Part shown: in pieces, positions 1 through 11,969 of the stretch | Layout of the letters: each line of letters begins with the position of its first letter | Numbering within the stretch: position 1 is the first letter of the stretch | Origin: Camellia lanceoleosa | Taxonomy: Eukaryota > Streptophyta > Magnoliopsida > Ericales > Theaceae | Direction of reading: 5' to 3' | Assembly (NCBI GenBank): GCA_025200525.1 | Contig: CM045767.1 | Span: 117,178,021-117,242,020, forward strand | Length of the DNA stretch: 64,000 bases | Notes under the pieces: generated by a model | Told to the model about the DNA's origin: nothing | Databases searched by the model: none | Seen by the model: only the letters and a program-made list of their open reading frames with translations | Translations under genes and position numbers: made by a program

Positions 1-1176
1 CTATATAGAATTCATCATTGATATTATTTTGATAATCTGAATTGTTTATTTTGTAGGACCCTCAATGTATATTATTCATAAAAAAAAATTAAGTTGATTC
101 GATAATCATAATAGTTTCATTTTTTTGTGTTCGTCTCTAAAAAAATGAATGACCTATTTTCAAAAATATTTTGTCTTCCATTTCCATCAAAGACAAATGC
201 AATAAAATAAAAATATTATAATTATCCGATTGAACTAATTTTTTTCATCAATGATATACACTAAGGACATTACAAAATGAATAATTTAGATTATCATAAC
301 AGAATCCGTGATGGACCCTATGGAGAAGGGCACCCAAACACTCGACGGGCCTAAAGCAAAATGTTAATGGGAGGCTTTTAATACTTAAATATAAATTCAA
401 ATAATAATATTATTTTTATTGAAATTTTTGTGAGGGTTATAAAATGAAAAGACATGAAAATTGATATTATACTATCCAATAATTAGAGCTTAAAGATTTA
501 AAATGAATGTCTGTGCTAGGGAGAAAAAAAAAATTGAAGACTGATAAACTTCAACCTATTCTAAATTGGTGGAATTTTTTTTTTTTTTAAATTTATTAAA
601 GTGAGTCCTTCTACAATTATAGATGGGATATTTTTCAAAATATGTGGAGTTTTTATTTTATTTTAAGTGAACCTTTTAAAAATAGAATCATTATTTTTCA
701 TTTATAAACTAAATCGATGTAGCTTTTTCTAAATCCGTAGAACTTGTACAAATATTATGGAGGCCTTTTGGCCTTTTCCAAAATAGAAACAGTCTTATTA
801 ACGAGTGGCTTAACGACATTAGTTAACAAAATTAGAAAGAAGACTGTTACATATGATTTTATTACTACTTTATATCATTGGGTATATGTTAGGATAATAT
901 TTATTTTTATTAATTCCTTAATAATTATATCTCTAAATAAGAAAATTAATTATCAATGTCTATATAAGCAATGATACAATTCGGTGATAAAAATTTAGTA
1001 ACATATAATCTTTCTCAATTTAAAATAATTGTACATTTTTTTATGACACATACATCTTAAGAAAATATACAACCATTTCAAGAGAGTTTAATAAATGAAT
1101 TTAGAGCACTCTCTAATAAATTTTTTTTTTTTTTTTATCAAGTGAGGCCTAAAGTGTAAACTTTAATGGCTTTAGC
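1..1176. repeat. Left copy of a duplicated intergenic segment
   Basis: This stretch aligns almost base for base with 12731-14436, from the shared opening CTATATAGAAT to the shared end CTTTAATGGCTTTAGCTT. No protein-coding signal is seen; the short ORFs are AT-rich and resemble nothing known. The homology may continue left of the window. It stops at about 1176, where an LTR fragment begins. Relative to the other copy it lacks a 449-bp TIR element and has a poly-T run at about 1122-1137 in place of roughly 60 bases. Confidence 0.85.
55..272. mobile_element. TIR element (MITE-like), family A copy 1
   Basis: The left arm, CCTCAATGTATATTATTCAT followed by AAAAATTAAGTTGATTCGATAAT, is close to the reverse complement of the right arm (ATTATCCGATTGAACTAATTT then ATGATATACACTAAGGAC). 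The arms are about 45 bases with an AT-rich centre that codes for nothing. Related copies lie at 12785-13002 and 15711-15892, and a half copy at 59941-59998. Ends are approximate because no target duplication was identified. Confidence 0.55.
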
Positions 1177-2018
1177 TTTAAAAACTTTCCAAGCAAAGAA
1201 GCAAGAAGGGTGAATCATCCCTTAACTGAAAATGGCCTCAAACCACCACCTTTAGGCCACAAAAATAAAGTTTTTTACATTTCAAAAATAGGCCAAAAAC
1301 AGTTGTAAAAGATGGCAAAGCAAGTGTACAAAATAAGTGTAAAATGAGAGTGTTATACCTCTTCAAGAGAAGACACAAATGAGGCAATAAATCAAGCCAA
1401 GACCACCTTCTAGAGCTCGAAGAGGGTCTAAAGTAATCTCAACTTAAAGATAAGCAACTTTAATTAAGGGTTGATAGGCAAACTTGAAGTGTATCTACAC
1501 TTGTATGCACAAAAGTTCAAGAAGATAGAGAGAAATGTAGAGAGGGAGAGAGAGAGAGAGGGAGAATTTTGTTACAAAATTTTCAATCCTCTTCAATGGG
1601 GGAGAAAGTCCCATATTTATAAAAAAAACAAGCTTTTGGCTGAGTTATATCAATTCATACACGTGTATGGTGATCAAGCTGATTGTGCCAACAGCTGGAA
1701 CAACTGTCAAGAAAATATCTGCAAAAAAAGTCATCAATGACCAGCAGGCCACTAATGTGGCCGACTGTCCACCAGTGATGGCCAACAGGCCACTTGGGTG
1801 GCCGGTAGCCTCAATTGGTGGCCGGCAGCCACCAAGGGTTGCAAGCTTGAAAGTGTTAGTCCAAAACAGGGCATAGAATGGATGGGGTTTGAAGGCTTAA
1901 AGACAGGGTATTCCACCAAGGACTTCGGGCACCAAAACAAGCACAAATAGACACAATCATCATGTGCACCAATGATGACATCCAAGTCTTGAAGACGGTC
2001 AAAAATAGAGTGTCTACA
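1177..2018. repeat. 3' portion of an old long LTR (same family as 41569-45664)
   Basis: The right part shares phrases, in order, with the 3' end of the LTR at 41569-45664: a CACGTGTATGG block, GAAAATATCTGCAAAA, a GC-rich stretch of short repeated words (here TGGCC words), then CAAGTCTTGA, ACGGTCAAAA and the terminal TGTCTACA. The left end of the LTR is missing, so this is a truncated copy. It holds a GA microsatellite at about 1543-1562. ORFs here have no recognisable content. Confidence 0.6.
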
Positions 2019-2346
2019 CACAGTTACCTTATTATGGTTTAAATTAATTTATGCGAAATGATTATTTTATAAAGAAATTGTAATCTTCACACAGAATCTC
2101 AGTAACTTAGTCTAGATCTGAAGCCCTAGCCAAGATTCTACTTCGATCCTCAACCTTTGTCGTCACCTTCGAAGATTCAAGCCTAGATCCGACTTCCACA
2201 TTATCACTCTTTCCCCTTCTAGATTTATATGTCAATATTTTGTTGTTTATTGATTGTTGAGTTTTACTTCTGTGGGGGTTTTTATTAGTGATTAGATTGG
2301 GCAATTAGGTCTTTAGAATTGACGTTTTGAATTCACTTCGTGTTAC
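2019..2346. other. Unassigned spacer between LTR fragment and gypsy element
   Basis: No gene, RNA or repeat family is recognised. The first 40 bases loosely resemble the sequence just right of the other LTR end near 45670. This could be LTR-adjacent internal sequence or target DNA. No primer-binding site for a standard plant tRNA is visible after the LTR end. Confidence 0.3.
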
Positions 2347-4782
2347 TGTAACAACCATCACCACTGCTTACCGATTAATTACTGATTACTGTTAAACTGA
2401 GGCTGATTATGATGGGTAATTGAACTAATTGAAATACTGAACTGACTAACCGAAATCTGAAGCTGATTAATTGAGTATATCTGTTTGAATTGTATTCTAT
2501 CTGTTTGATTGCCAAATTATCTGTTCATGTCTTTGTGTTTAAACTGCTAATTAAAGGCCTTATCGGCGGCCGAACCTGAAATTGGTTGATGATTTGGAAT
2601 TATTGGAATTTATGTGATTTTATGGTGTATTTAATTAAAATGTGATTTGATATGATTAAAATAGATTAAAATAAGCTTAATTCCACAAGTTACATTATTT
2701 ACAACCTTGCCCTATTAGTGGACCACTAACTAAACATTTTGGGGCTTGGTTTATTTCATCTTGGCAACATTTTGTTCATCTCATTTGAGACCCTTAGCCG
2801 ACCAAGAGAGAAGAGAGGGAGAGAGTGAGAGAAATTGAATTCCTTCTTGTGTCTTGCTTGGTGAATTAAAGAAATTGGAGGATAATTGTAAATTGAGCTC
2901 CTACACCTCAAACTCAAGACTTAGGTAAGGAGATTCAACCTCTCATTGTTGTGTTTAAGCTTGTTCTTGCATGGTTCATGAGCTTCTAGTGATCTGAATC
3001 AAGATTTAGTCTAATAATGTTGAATTGTAGCTTGATTGTTGCATGCATGTATATATATATTGAAGTTTTGAGGTTGTAGTTCATAATTCCTGACATGCAT
3101 GTTCATAATTTTACATTAGACCATGATTTGATCTTGTTTTGAGGCTATTGAGCTCAATAAAGCATGAAATTGAAGCTTTGATTGGAGTTAAACTCATGCA
3201 TGTCATGTTTGTAGCATGTTCATGAAAATTGGTTTGAATTTGGATTTAATTAAACTACCTTTGGGCCTTGATTTTACAAATTGAGCTTTGAATCATGTTA
3301 TTCTATGTATTTACAAGTGTTTTCCAAGAAATGGGCCCAAAGGAATTGATTTTGATACATTGGAACTTGATATGAGCTTGGAAGTTCAAATCTGGAAATT
3401 CCAGATTTTGGACTCTCGCTCGAGCGGGGAAAGTGGCGCTCAAGCGGGAAATTCATGCTCCCAGTACTTTGCACTGTTTTGAAGTCCGCTCGAGCAGAGG
3501 AATTGATGCTCGAGTGGGAACTTGTGTCTTATGCTCGAACGAGTGTCGAGCGCCCAATCGAGCGTGATTTTCACCTATCCAGTACTTTTGCCCTATTTTG
3601 CAAAACGCTCAAGCGAGAAAGTATACGCTCGAGCGGATACCTTTGTCTGCATTTACGCCGGCGGAAATCACGCCGGCGAGAACTTTTTACGAAAATTCTG
3701 AAAATGCTTTTAAAGTGTATCTTTGCATCCTCATTTTATCCTAGGCATTCTTAGGCCTAGTTTAAGGCATCTAATGAGGATATAGATGTAGAACCACACC
3801 GAGGCAATTAGAGATTAAGTCATTATTTTCCCAACTGTGTAGCTTAGTGTGTGTTCAATCTGTAATTGTGTGGGGTTGGCATCAGGGAACACGCTCTAGC
3901 TTAACTGTAACCCAGAACTCTGTGAGTAACAATTGTGTAAAGATATGTTCAACTATGAATATTTCTAACTGTTTAACTGAACTGCTTTCTGAACTGATAC
4001 TGTTAATCGAATGAATGTATGTCCTATATTCTGAATTGTATTGTGGCATCCTTAGCAACTCATCTTTATTCTTATTCTGAGAGATCTCTGTCGGTTCCTT
4101 GTTGGAACCACTCATTTCTTGATTGATGGCCATCATTTTCATTTGGTCTTTTAAGACCTCATTTCTTATCTTCGCTATGCTAATGGATATACCACATATG
4201 ACTGTTATGACTGAATGACTGTTATATTGAATCAATGAATTGTTTTCATTACTATAAGGGCATCCGTTCTTAACCTCTTTATGCATTATGTTATTCACTG
4301 GGCTTTAGCTCACTTTTTATATATATATGTAGGTGTTCAGGCATCATACCAGAGCTAGGAGCGTGGGTTAGACTCCCCTTTTTGTCAAGCCAACTACCGT
4401 GCCTCACTGCGAGGTTCCGAGCCTGCCAAGCTATGGCTTAGGGGTGTCCTAATTTCCCCGTCTATCTCTGTATCTGTTTGTAATAACTGCATAGACTGAT
4501 AGCACTATACTATACTGTTTATCAAGGATTAGGTCCCTGTTCTGATCGACTGTAAATGTTGTACATACTGTTTTGTAATGTTCATGTATTTATGTATATG
4601 TATAGAAAGTCTTTTTGCATACAGACTGTCACAGCTCATTGGACATTGTTTATTTACTGTATTGGCTTCCGCCAGCCCCTGTACTCTATATTACTGTATT
4701 ACTGTTAAGCAGGCCTTCGGTAATCTTGGATTACTAGCCAGTTACGGTACTAAACTCATAGGGGCGGGTTTGGGTCGTAACA
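2347..4782 (+). repeat. 5' LTR of the gypsy element
   Basis: About 2.4 kb, starting TG and ending CA, and aligning along its whole length with 9519-11969. Differences are mostly single transitions, plus a block at 4049-4090 that differs. It contains an array of short CG-bounded palindromes (3417-3680). The many ORFs on both strands in this stretch are shadows with no known domain. Confidence 0.9.
3417..3680. repeat. Array of CG-bounded palindromes in the 5' LTR
   Basis: Roughly nine units of CGCTCGAGCG or a near variant (CGCTCAAGCG, TGCTCGAGTG, CGAGCGCC) are spaced 15-60 bases apart. The last two units read CGCCGGCG instead. Counterparts lie in the 3' LTR (10589-10858) and in the solo LTR at 46490-46617. 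No function is known to me. Confidence 0.75.
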
Positions 4783-4785
4783 GAG

Positions 4786-4797
4786 TGGTATCAAAGC
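4786..4797 (+). promoter_or_regulatory. Primer-binding site (initiator Met tRNA type)
   Basis: TGGTATCAAAGC lies three bases after the LTR end. It differs by one base from TGGTATCAGAGC, the complement of the plant initiator-Met tRNA 3' end used by many gypsy elements to prime minus-strand DNA. Confidence 0.85.
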
Positions 4798-4988
4798 GAT
4801 ACTTAACCACGAGTTATACCGCACACACGTGTCCAAATGAGCTATAGGGTGTCCTAGAAAAGCAATTAGGGCATCACATGAACATAAAAAGTGTATGTGG
4901 ACATGATATGACTATATGTGTTAAAATGTTAAAATGTTTATAGTATGCAACTTCCTATGTTTATTATTGCTCTGTTGCATATAGTGAA

Positions 4989-6540
4989 ATGGATAATGCA
5001 AATACTACTGATGGAACTAAATCATCTGAGGCCAGAATGGCCAGACTGGAAAGAACTGTTGAATTATTAACTGAAGCCTTAAGGCAACAGCAACAACAGA
5101 ACCAACAGTCCCCACCTCCTCTTTTGGTACAGCCGGAACAGAATGTTAATGATGGGGACATAATTGCTCTCACTCAGAAGTTCAGCAAAATGAAACCGCC
5201 ATCCTTTCAAGGAGGCCTTGAGCCGCTAAAAGCTAAAGCATGGGTTCTTGAGACAGAAAAGTTATTTGAAGTATTTCCGTGCTCTGAAGCACATAAAGTA
5301 CTGTTAGCTACCTTCACCTTACAGGAAAAAGCTAGAAAGTGGTGGATGCTAGTCCGTAACACCAACACCGTTATGACATGGGCTCAGTTTAAGGAGTCCT
5401 TTTTTGAAAAGTATTTCCCTCAGTGTGTTAGGGACAGAAAAGTAACTGAATTTGAATAGCTGAGAGAGGGGACTATGTCCGTTGCTGAATATGAAACAAA
5501 GTTCACTGAACTTGCTAGGTATGCACTCCACATGGTTGATACTGATTACAAGAAGGCCAGGAAGTTTGAAGGCGGCCTTAATGTTGCAATACTAGACCGA
5601 ATAAATGTCTTGAAACTACCGAACTATGTAAATGTTCTCGACCGGGCATTAATGGTTAAGTCGAACATTGAGGCACTAAAACAAACTGAGACACCAGCGT
5701 CTGAATGGCGTGGTAAAACGCAGGGTTTTAAGTTCAAGAAGGGCAAAAATAATCCATTGAACAAGAAACAGAATACGAGGTCAACAATTAGCTCCAACCA
5801 GGGAAATGGTTCCATACCACCCTATTCTGAGTGTGGCAAGAAGCACAAAGGGGTTTGTTATAAAATATCTGGTGCTTGCTATAGGTGTGGCAAGGTGGGC
5901 CACATGGTTAAAGATTGCCCTTCCACTGCTCCAGGCAATAATAAAGTTGCAGACAGCACCGCAGCATCAACTGTTGCCCCAAAACCAAACCCCAATGCTA
6001 CCGGGAAAGAGCCTATGAAGCAGGGCCGAGTGTTCGCCCTAGTATCGGGAGATGTACAAAATACTAAGACCGTTGTATCAGGTATCCTCTCTATTTGTAC
6101 TCAAAATGCATATGTACTGATTGATTCGGGGTCTACACATTCATATGTATCGCATGCTTTTTCGCGAAAATTGAATAGACCCTTAGAACCCATGAATTAT
6201 CTGTTAGCTGTATCATCACCCGTTGGGGGATCCATGACTTGTGCATATATGTACCCTGCTTGTGAAATTATTGTTGGAAATGCACATCTGTATATTGATT
6301 TACTGCCTCTGAACATTGATCATTTTGATGTAATATTGGGAATGGACTGGTTAACGAAATATCATGCTACCATAGACTGTGTAACAAAACAAGTTGTTTT
6401 TCGTCCACCGGGTTTACCTAAATTTGTGTTTAATGGAAGTGGAGTAGTACCTCCTCCGTATTTGATTTCATCTGTGAAAGTTGTTAAATTGATTAGAAAA
6501 TGGTATAAAGGATATCTGTGTTCTGTGTTAACTGTGTCTA
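4989..6540 (+). pseudogene. gag and protease part of the gypsy polyprotein (broken)
   Basis: The reading frame opens at ATG 4989, about 200 bases after the primer site. A gag capsid-like region (KPPSFQGG, then KARKWW, then FKESFFEKYFP) is followed at about 5876-5920 by a CCHC zinc knuckle ([14 protein letters not shown]). The aspartic protease motif LIDSGSTHS is at about 6117-6140. An in-frame TAG at 5457-5459 interrupts gag where relatives usually have Gln. Translation resumes in the same frame, so it is a point mutation and not a shift. Gag packages the RNA and protease would cleave the polyprotein. This copy is non-functional as read. Confidence 0.88.
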
Positions 6541-7925
6541 CTAATATTAAAATTGATGTGAACTGTATTCTTATAGTCAGAGAATTCCCAGATATTTTTC
6601 CAGATGATTTGCCAGGGGATTTGATTGATAGGGAGATTGAGTTCACCGTTGATGTGATTCCGGGTACACAGCCAATATCTAAAGTTCCTTACCGAATGGC
6701 TCCGACTGAACTGAAAGAATTGAAGGCGCAACTGCAAGAACTGTTAGATAAGAAGTTCATCGGGCCTAGTACTTCGCCATGGGACGCTCTTGTTTTATTT
6801 GTGAAAAAGAAAGACGGCTCATTGAGACTTTGTATTGACTACTGTGAACTGAATAAGGTAACTGTGAAAAATAAATACCCATTGCCTCATATTGATGACC
6901 TATTTGATCAATTACAGGGTACTCAAGTTTTCTCTAAGATTGATCTCAGATCCGGATATCATCAGTTGAAAGTTAAACCAGAGGACATTGACAAAACTGT
7001 TTTTTGAACGAGGTATGAACATTACGAATTCTTAGTTATGCCTTTCGGAGTTACCAATGCACCTGCTGCATTTATGGACCTCATGAACAGAATCTTTAAA
7101 CCATTCCTCAATGACTTTATTGTTGTATTCATAGATGACATCCTGGTTTATTCCGAAAGTATAGAAGAAGATGAACATCATCTGAGACTTGCCCTACAGA
7201 CCCTAAGAGAACAGAAACTCTATGCTAAACTGTCTAAATGTGAATTTTGGCTTGATCATGTTATGTTTTTGGGGCATGTTGTTAGCAAAGATGGAATTTC
7301 AGTTGATCGACAGAAAATCGAAGCGGTAGTAAATTGGCCTAGACTAACAAATGTGACAGAAGTCCGAAGCTTTTTGGGTTTGGCTGGATATTACAGAAGA
7401 TTTGTCAAAGATTTCTCCAAAATTGCCTTACCGTTGACTCAGTTAACTCAGAAGGGGATATCATTTGACTGGACTGACCAAAGAGAATCAGCTTTCCAAG
7501 AGTTGAAAACTCGACTAGTGACTGCACCTGTTCTTACCTTACCTTCAGGTACGGATGGTTTTATCATTTTTAGTGATGCTTCTCATAAGGGTTTGGGGTG
7601 TGTTTTAATGCAGAATGTGAGAGTAATTGCCTATGCTTCCTGACAACTGAGACCGCATGAGAAGAACTACCCGACCCATGACTTGGAACTCGCTGCAGTG
7701 GTATTTGCCTTAAAAATCTGGCGTTACTATCTTTATGGGGCGACATGTGAAGTATATACCAACTACAAGAGTCTGAAATATTTCTTCACACAGAAAGAAC
7801 TGAACATGAGACAACGGAGATGGCTAGAACTGATTAAAGACTATGACCTACAGATTTTGTACCATCTAGAAAAAGCCAACACCGTTGCCGATGCACTGAG
7901 CCGGAAATCGATTGGCAATTTAGCC
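6541..7925 (+). pseudogene. reverse transcriptase and RNase H part of the gypsy polyprotein (broken)
   Basis: Reverse transcriptase blocks are visible in order: [46 protein letters not shown], and the catalytic FIDD box at 7128-7139. RNase H follows with [15 protein letters not shown] and then TNYKSLKYF near 7760. Two in-frame TGA codons (7005-7007 and 7641-7643) sit where the family normally has Arg. Several conserved positions are also changed: CIDYR has become CIDYC, and TDHKSL has become TNYKSL, which loses an RNase H Asp. All fit C-to-T or G-to-A changes. The frame is unbroken from 4989 through this block. Confidence 0.88.
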
Positions 7926-8129
7926 TGTTTACTCACAGGACAGAAAGAGTTGCTTTGTGACCTTGAAAAATCTGAAATTGAAATTGTTTTGCAAGAACGA
8001 AGTGGAACAATAGCTGCTATTTCTGCTCAACTGGCACTGATTGAAGAGAAACAACAATTGGATGACTTCTTGAAGAAGATCATCGAAGAAAGGGAATCTA
8101 AACCAAGGCCGGGTTTCAAATTTGAAAAT

Positions 8130-9496
8130 AATGTACTGAGATTTCAAGAAAGACTGTGTGTACCGAATGATTCTGAATTGAAAAGAAGAGTTCTGCAAGA
8201 GGGCCACAATTTAAAATTTTCTATCCATCCGGGGAATACGAAAATGTACCAAGACCTAAAACTGAATTTCTGGTGGCCGGGAATGAAGAAAGAAATTGTT
8301 GATTTTGTATCAAAATGTCTTCCTTGCCAACAAGTCAAAGTCGAACATCAACGACCCGCAGGCTTATTGCAGCCCTTACCGATACTGGAGTGGAAATGAG
8401 AACATATTACTATGGATTTTATCGTTGGATTGCCTCGCTCCAGTAAAAGTATGGACTCAATTTGGGTTATTGTTGATAGACTGACTAAATCTGCTCACTT
8501 CTTACCTGTCAAGACAATTTATAATGCGGACAAATTGGCTATACTCTATATTGATGAAATTGTTAGACTGCATGGAGTGCCTGTGTCCATTGTTTTTAAC
8601 AGAGATTCGAAGTTTACATCGAGATTCTGGCAAAGCTTCTGTTGCATTAGTCTTGGGCGAGGCCGAGTAGTGCCTATTATCCTCAGACAGATAGCCAGTC
8701 AGAAAGAACCATCCAGACTTTGGAGGATTTACTGAGAATGTGTGTCCTTGATTTTCAGGGGAACTGGGAAAGCCATTTGCCCTTAGCTGAATTCGCCTAC
8801 AACAACAGTTATCATTCAAGTATTGGTATGGCGCCTTTCGAGGCATTGTATGGCAGAAAATGTAGATCTCCAATTTGCTGGGCAGAAGTTAGAGATGGGC
8901 CTTTGCTTGGGCCCGAGATTGTATATGAAACGACTGAAAAAGTGAAATTGATACAACAGAGACTGAAAACTGCACAGAGCCGACAGAAAAGTTATGCGGA
9001 TGTCAGAAGACAGGATAGAGAATATGAAGTGGGTGATCACGTTTTTGTGAAAGTGACACCGATAAAAGGCCAGACTCGTTTTGGAGAAAAGGGCAAGTTA
9101 GCTCCGAGATATGTCAGACCGTATGAGATTATTGAGAAAATCAGTCCAGTGGCGTATCAAGTTGCGCTTCCTCCTGAAATTGAGCATATGCATAATGTCT
9201 TCCACATTTCTATGTTGAGGGATTACCTCTGGGATCCTTTTCATGTGATAGGGCCTACTTGTCTAGTGCTGAGTGATGACTACACTTATGAGGAACGGCC
9301 TATTTAGATCGTAAACAGATGGATCAAGAAGTTGAGAAATAAAGAGATCCCGTTAGTGAAAGTTGACTGGCAAAACCATGGTGGCGTGTATGCCACTTGA
9401 GAAAGGGAAGATGACATGGCCAAGAGATATCCTGAACTGTTTCCACTAAATCCTGTTTTCTTCCAGAATGAAGGTAACTCGAGTTTAGAAAACTAA
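8130..9496 (+). pseudogene. integrase and chromodomain part of the gypsy polyprotein (broken)
   Basis: The integrase zinc-binding region has His and Cys pairs ([10 protein letters not shown], then CLPCQQ, about 8200-8340). The catalytic core starts [11 protein letters not shown] at 8412, with a second Asp in [11 protein letters not shown]. It then shifts frame between about 8640 and 8700 and continues in another frame with [15 protein letters not shown], which carries the expected Glu. A chromodomain-like end lies at about 9300-9460, and the natural TAA is at 9494-9496. Nonsense codons are TGA 8397-8399 and TGA 9398-9400 (Trp in relatives) and TAG 9305-9307 (Gln in relatives). The chromodomain would target insertion to heterochromatin. 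Confidence 0.88.
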
Positions 9497-9505
9497 ACTC
9501 TTTTT

Positions 9506-9518
9506 AAGGAGGGGAGAC
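9506..9518 (+). promoter_or_regulatory. Polypurine tract of the gypsy element
   Basis: AAGGAGGGGAGAC directly precedes the TG of the 3' LTR. Such a purine run primes plus-strand DNA synthesis in LTR retrotransposons. Confidence 0.85.
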
Positions 9519-11969
9519 TGTAACAACCCTCACTACTACTTACCGATTAATTACCGATTACTGTTAAACTGAGGCTGATTATGATGGGTAATTGAACTGA
9601 TTGAAATACCGAACTGACTGACCGAAATCTGAAGCTGATTGATTGAGTATATCTGTTTGAATTGCATTTTATCTGTTTGATTGCCAAATTATCTGTTCAT
9701 GTCTTTGTGTTTGATCTGCTAATTAAAGGCCTTATCGGCGGCCGAACCTGAAATTGGTTGATGATTTGGAATTATTAGAATTTATGTGATTTTATGGTGT
9801 ATTTAATTAAAATTTGATTTGGTATGATTAAATAGATTAAAATAAGCTTAATTCCACAAGTTGCATTATTTACAACCTTGCCCTATTAGTGGACCACTAA
9901 CTAAACATTTTGGGGCTTGGTTTATTTTATCTTGGCAACATTTTGTTCATCTCATTTGAAACCCTTAGCCGACCAAGAGAGAAGAGAGGGAGAGAGTGAG
10001 AGAAATTGAATTCCTTCTTGTGTCTTGCTTGGTGAATTAAAGAAATTGGAGGATAATTGTAAATTGAGCTCCTACACCTCAAACTCAAGACTTAGGTAAG
10101 GAGATTCAACCTCTCATTGTTGTGTTTAAGCTTGTTCTTGCATGGTTCATGAGCTTCTAGTGATCTGAATCAAGATTTAGTCTAATAATGTTGAATTGTA
10201 GCTTGATTGTTGCATGCATGTATATATATATTGAAGTTTTGAGGTTGTAGTTCATAATTCCTGACATGCATGTTCATAATTTTACATTGGACCATGATTT
10301 GATCTTGTTTTGAGGCTATTGAGCTCAATAAAGCATGAAATTGAAGCTTTGATTGGAGTTAAACTCATGCATGTCATGTTTGTAGCATGTTCATGAAAAT
10401 TGGTTTGAATTTGGATTTAATTAAACTACCTTTGGGTCTTGATTTTACAAATTGAGCTTTGAACCATGTTATTCTATGTATTTACAAGTGTTTTCCAAGA
10501 AATGGGCCCAAAGGAATTGATTTTGATACATTGGAACTTGATATGAGCTTGGAAGCTCAAATCTAGAAATTCCAGATTTTGGACTCATTTCGGCGGAAAA
10601 AAGTGGCACTCGGCGGAAATTCGTGCTCAAGATTACTTTACCTTTGTTTTGAAGTCCGCTCGAGCGGAGGAATTGACGCTCGAGTGGGAACTTGTGTCTT
10701 ACGCTCGAGCGAGTGTTGAGCGCCCAATCGAGCGTGATTTTTACCTATCCAGTACTTTTGCCCTGTTTTGTAGAACGCTCAAGCGAGAAAGTATACGCTC
10801 GAGCGGATACCTTTGTTTGCATTTACGCTCGAGCGGGGAAATCCACGCTCGAGCGGGAATTCTGTTTTCTGAAAATTCTGAAAATGTTTTTAAAGTGCAT
10901 CTTTGCATCCTCATTTTATCCTAGGCATTCTTAGGCCTAGTTTAAGGCATCTAATGAGGATATAGATGTAGAACCACACCGAGGCAATTAGAGATTAAGT
11001 CATTATTTTCCCAACTGTGTAGCTTAGTGTGTGTTCAATCTGTAATTGTGTAGGGTTGGTATCAGGGGACGCGCTCTAGCTTAACTGTAGCCCAGAACTC
11101 TGTAAGTAACAATTGTGTAAAGATATACTCAACTATGAATATTTTCTGACTGTTTAACTGAACTGCTTTATGAACTGATACTGTTAATCGAATGAATGTA
11201 TGTCCTATATTCTGAACTGTATTGTGGCATCCTTAGCAACTATTATTTACTGTTACTGTTACAGAGATCTCTGTCGGTTTCCTTGTTGGAACCACTACTG
11301 TTTACTGATTGATAGCCATTATTTTCTGTTTAGTCTTTTAAGATCTACTGTTTACTGTACTGCTATGCTAATGGATATACCACATATGACTGTTATGACT
11401 GAATGACTGTTATATTGAATCAATGAATTGTTTTCATTACTATAAGGACATCCGTTCTTAACCTCTTTATGCATTATGTTATTCACTGGGCTTTAGCTCA
11501 CTGTTTATATATATATGTAGGTGTTAAGGCATCAGACCAGAGCTAGGAACGTGGGTTAGACTCTCCTTTTTGTCAAGCCAACTACTGTGCCTCACTACGA
11601 GGTTCCGAGCCTGCCAAGCTATGGCTTAGGGGTGTCCTAATTTCCCCGTCTGTCTCTGTATCTGTTTGTAATAACTGCATAGACTAATAACCTTTACCTT
11701 GTCTTGTTTATCGAGGATTAGGTCCTGATACGATCATTGTAAATGTTGTACATACTGTTTTGTATTGTTCATGTATTTATGTATATGTATGGAAAACCTT
11801 TTTGCATACAGACTGTTACAGCTCATTGGATATTGTTTATTTACTGTATTGGTTTCCGTCAGCCCCTGTACTCTGTATTACTGTATTATTGTTAAGCAAG
11901 CCTTCGATAATCTCGGATTACTGGCCGGTTACGGTACTAAACCCATAGGGGCGAGTTTGTGTCGTGACA
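9519..11969 (+). repeat. 3' LTR of the gypsy element
   Basis: About 2.45 kb, partner of 2347-4782. Its palindrome array at 10589-10858 differs from the 5' LTR in a telling way: here the first two units are the short form (CGGCGG) and the last two are CGCTCGAGCG, the reverse of the 5' LTR. It ends GTCGTGACA. Confidence 0.9.

Larger units (their letters stand above)
2347..11969 (+). mobile_element. Ty3/gypsy LTR retrotransposon, Tekay/Del chromovirus type, full length but decayed
   Basis: Two LTRs (2347-4782 and 9519-11969) begin TGTAACAACC and end TCGTAACA or TCGTGACA. Between them are an initiator-Met-type primer-binding site, a single gag-pol reading frame in the order gag, protease, reverse transcriptase, RNase H, integrase, chromodomain, and a polypurine tract. 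The integrase-then-chromodomain end (IPLVKVDWQN, then REDDMAKRYPELF) is typical of the Tekay/Del clade. The polyprotein (4989-9496) carries six in-frame nonsense codons and one frameshift, so the copy cannot make a complete polyprotein. The five bases flanking the ends (GTTAC and TATTG) do not match, so no target duplication survives. Confidence 0.9.

Noticed and set aside
3417..3680. CRISPR-like array in the gypsy LTR
   Set aside because: The repeats are 10-base palindromes with uneven spacing, inside a plant LTR, and no cas genes are present.
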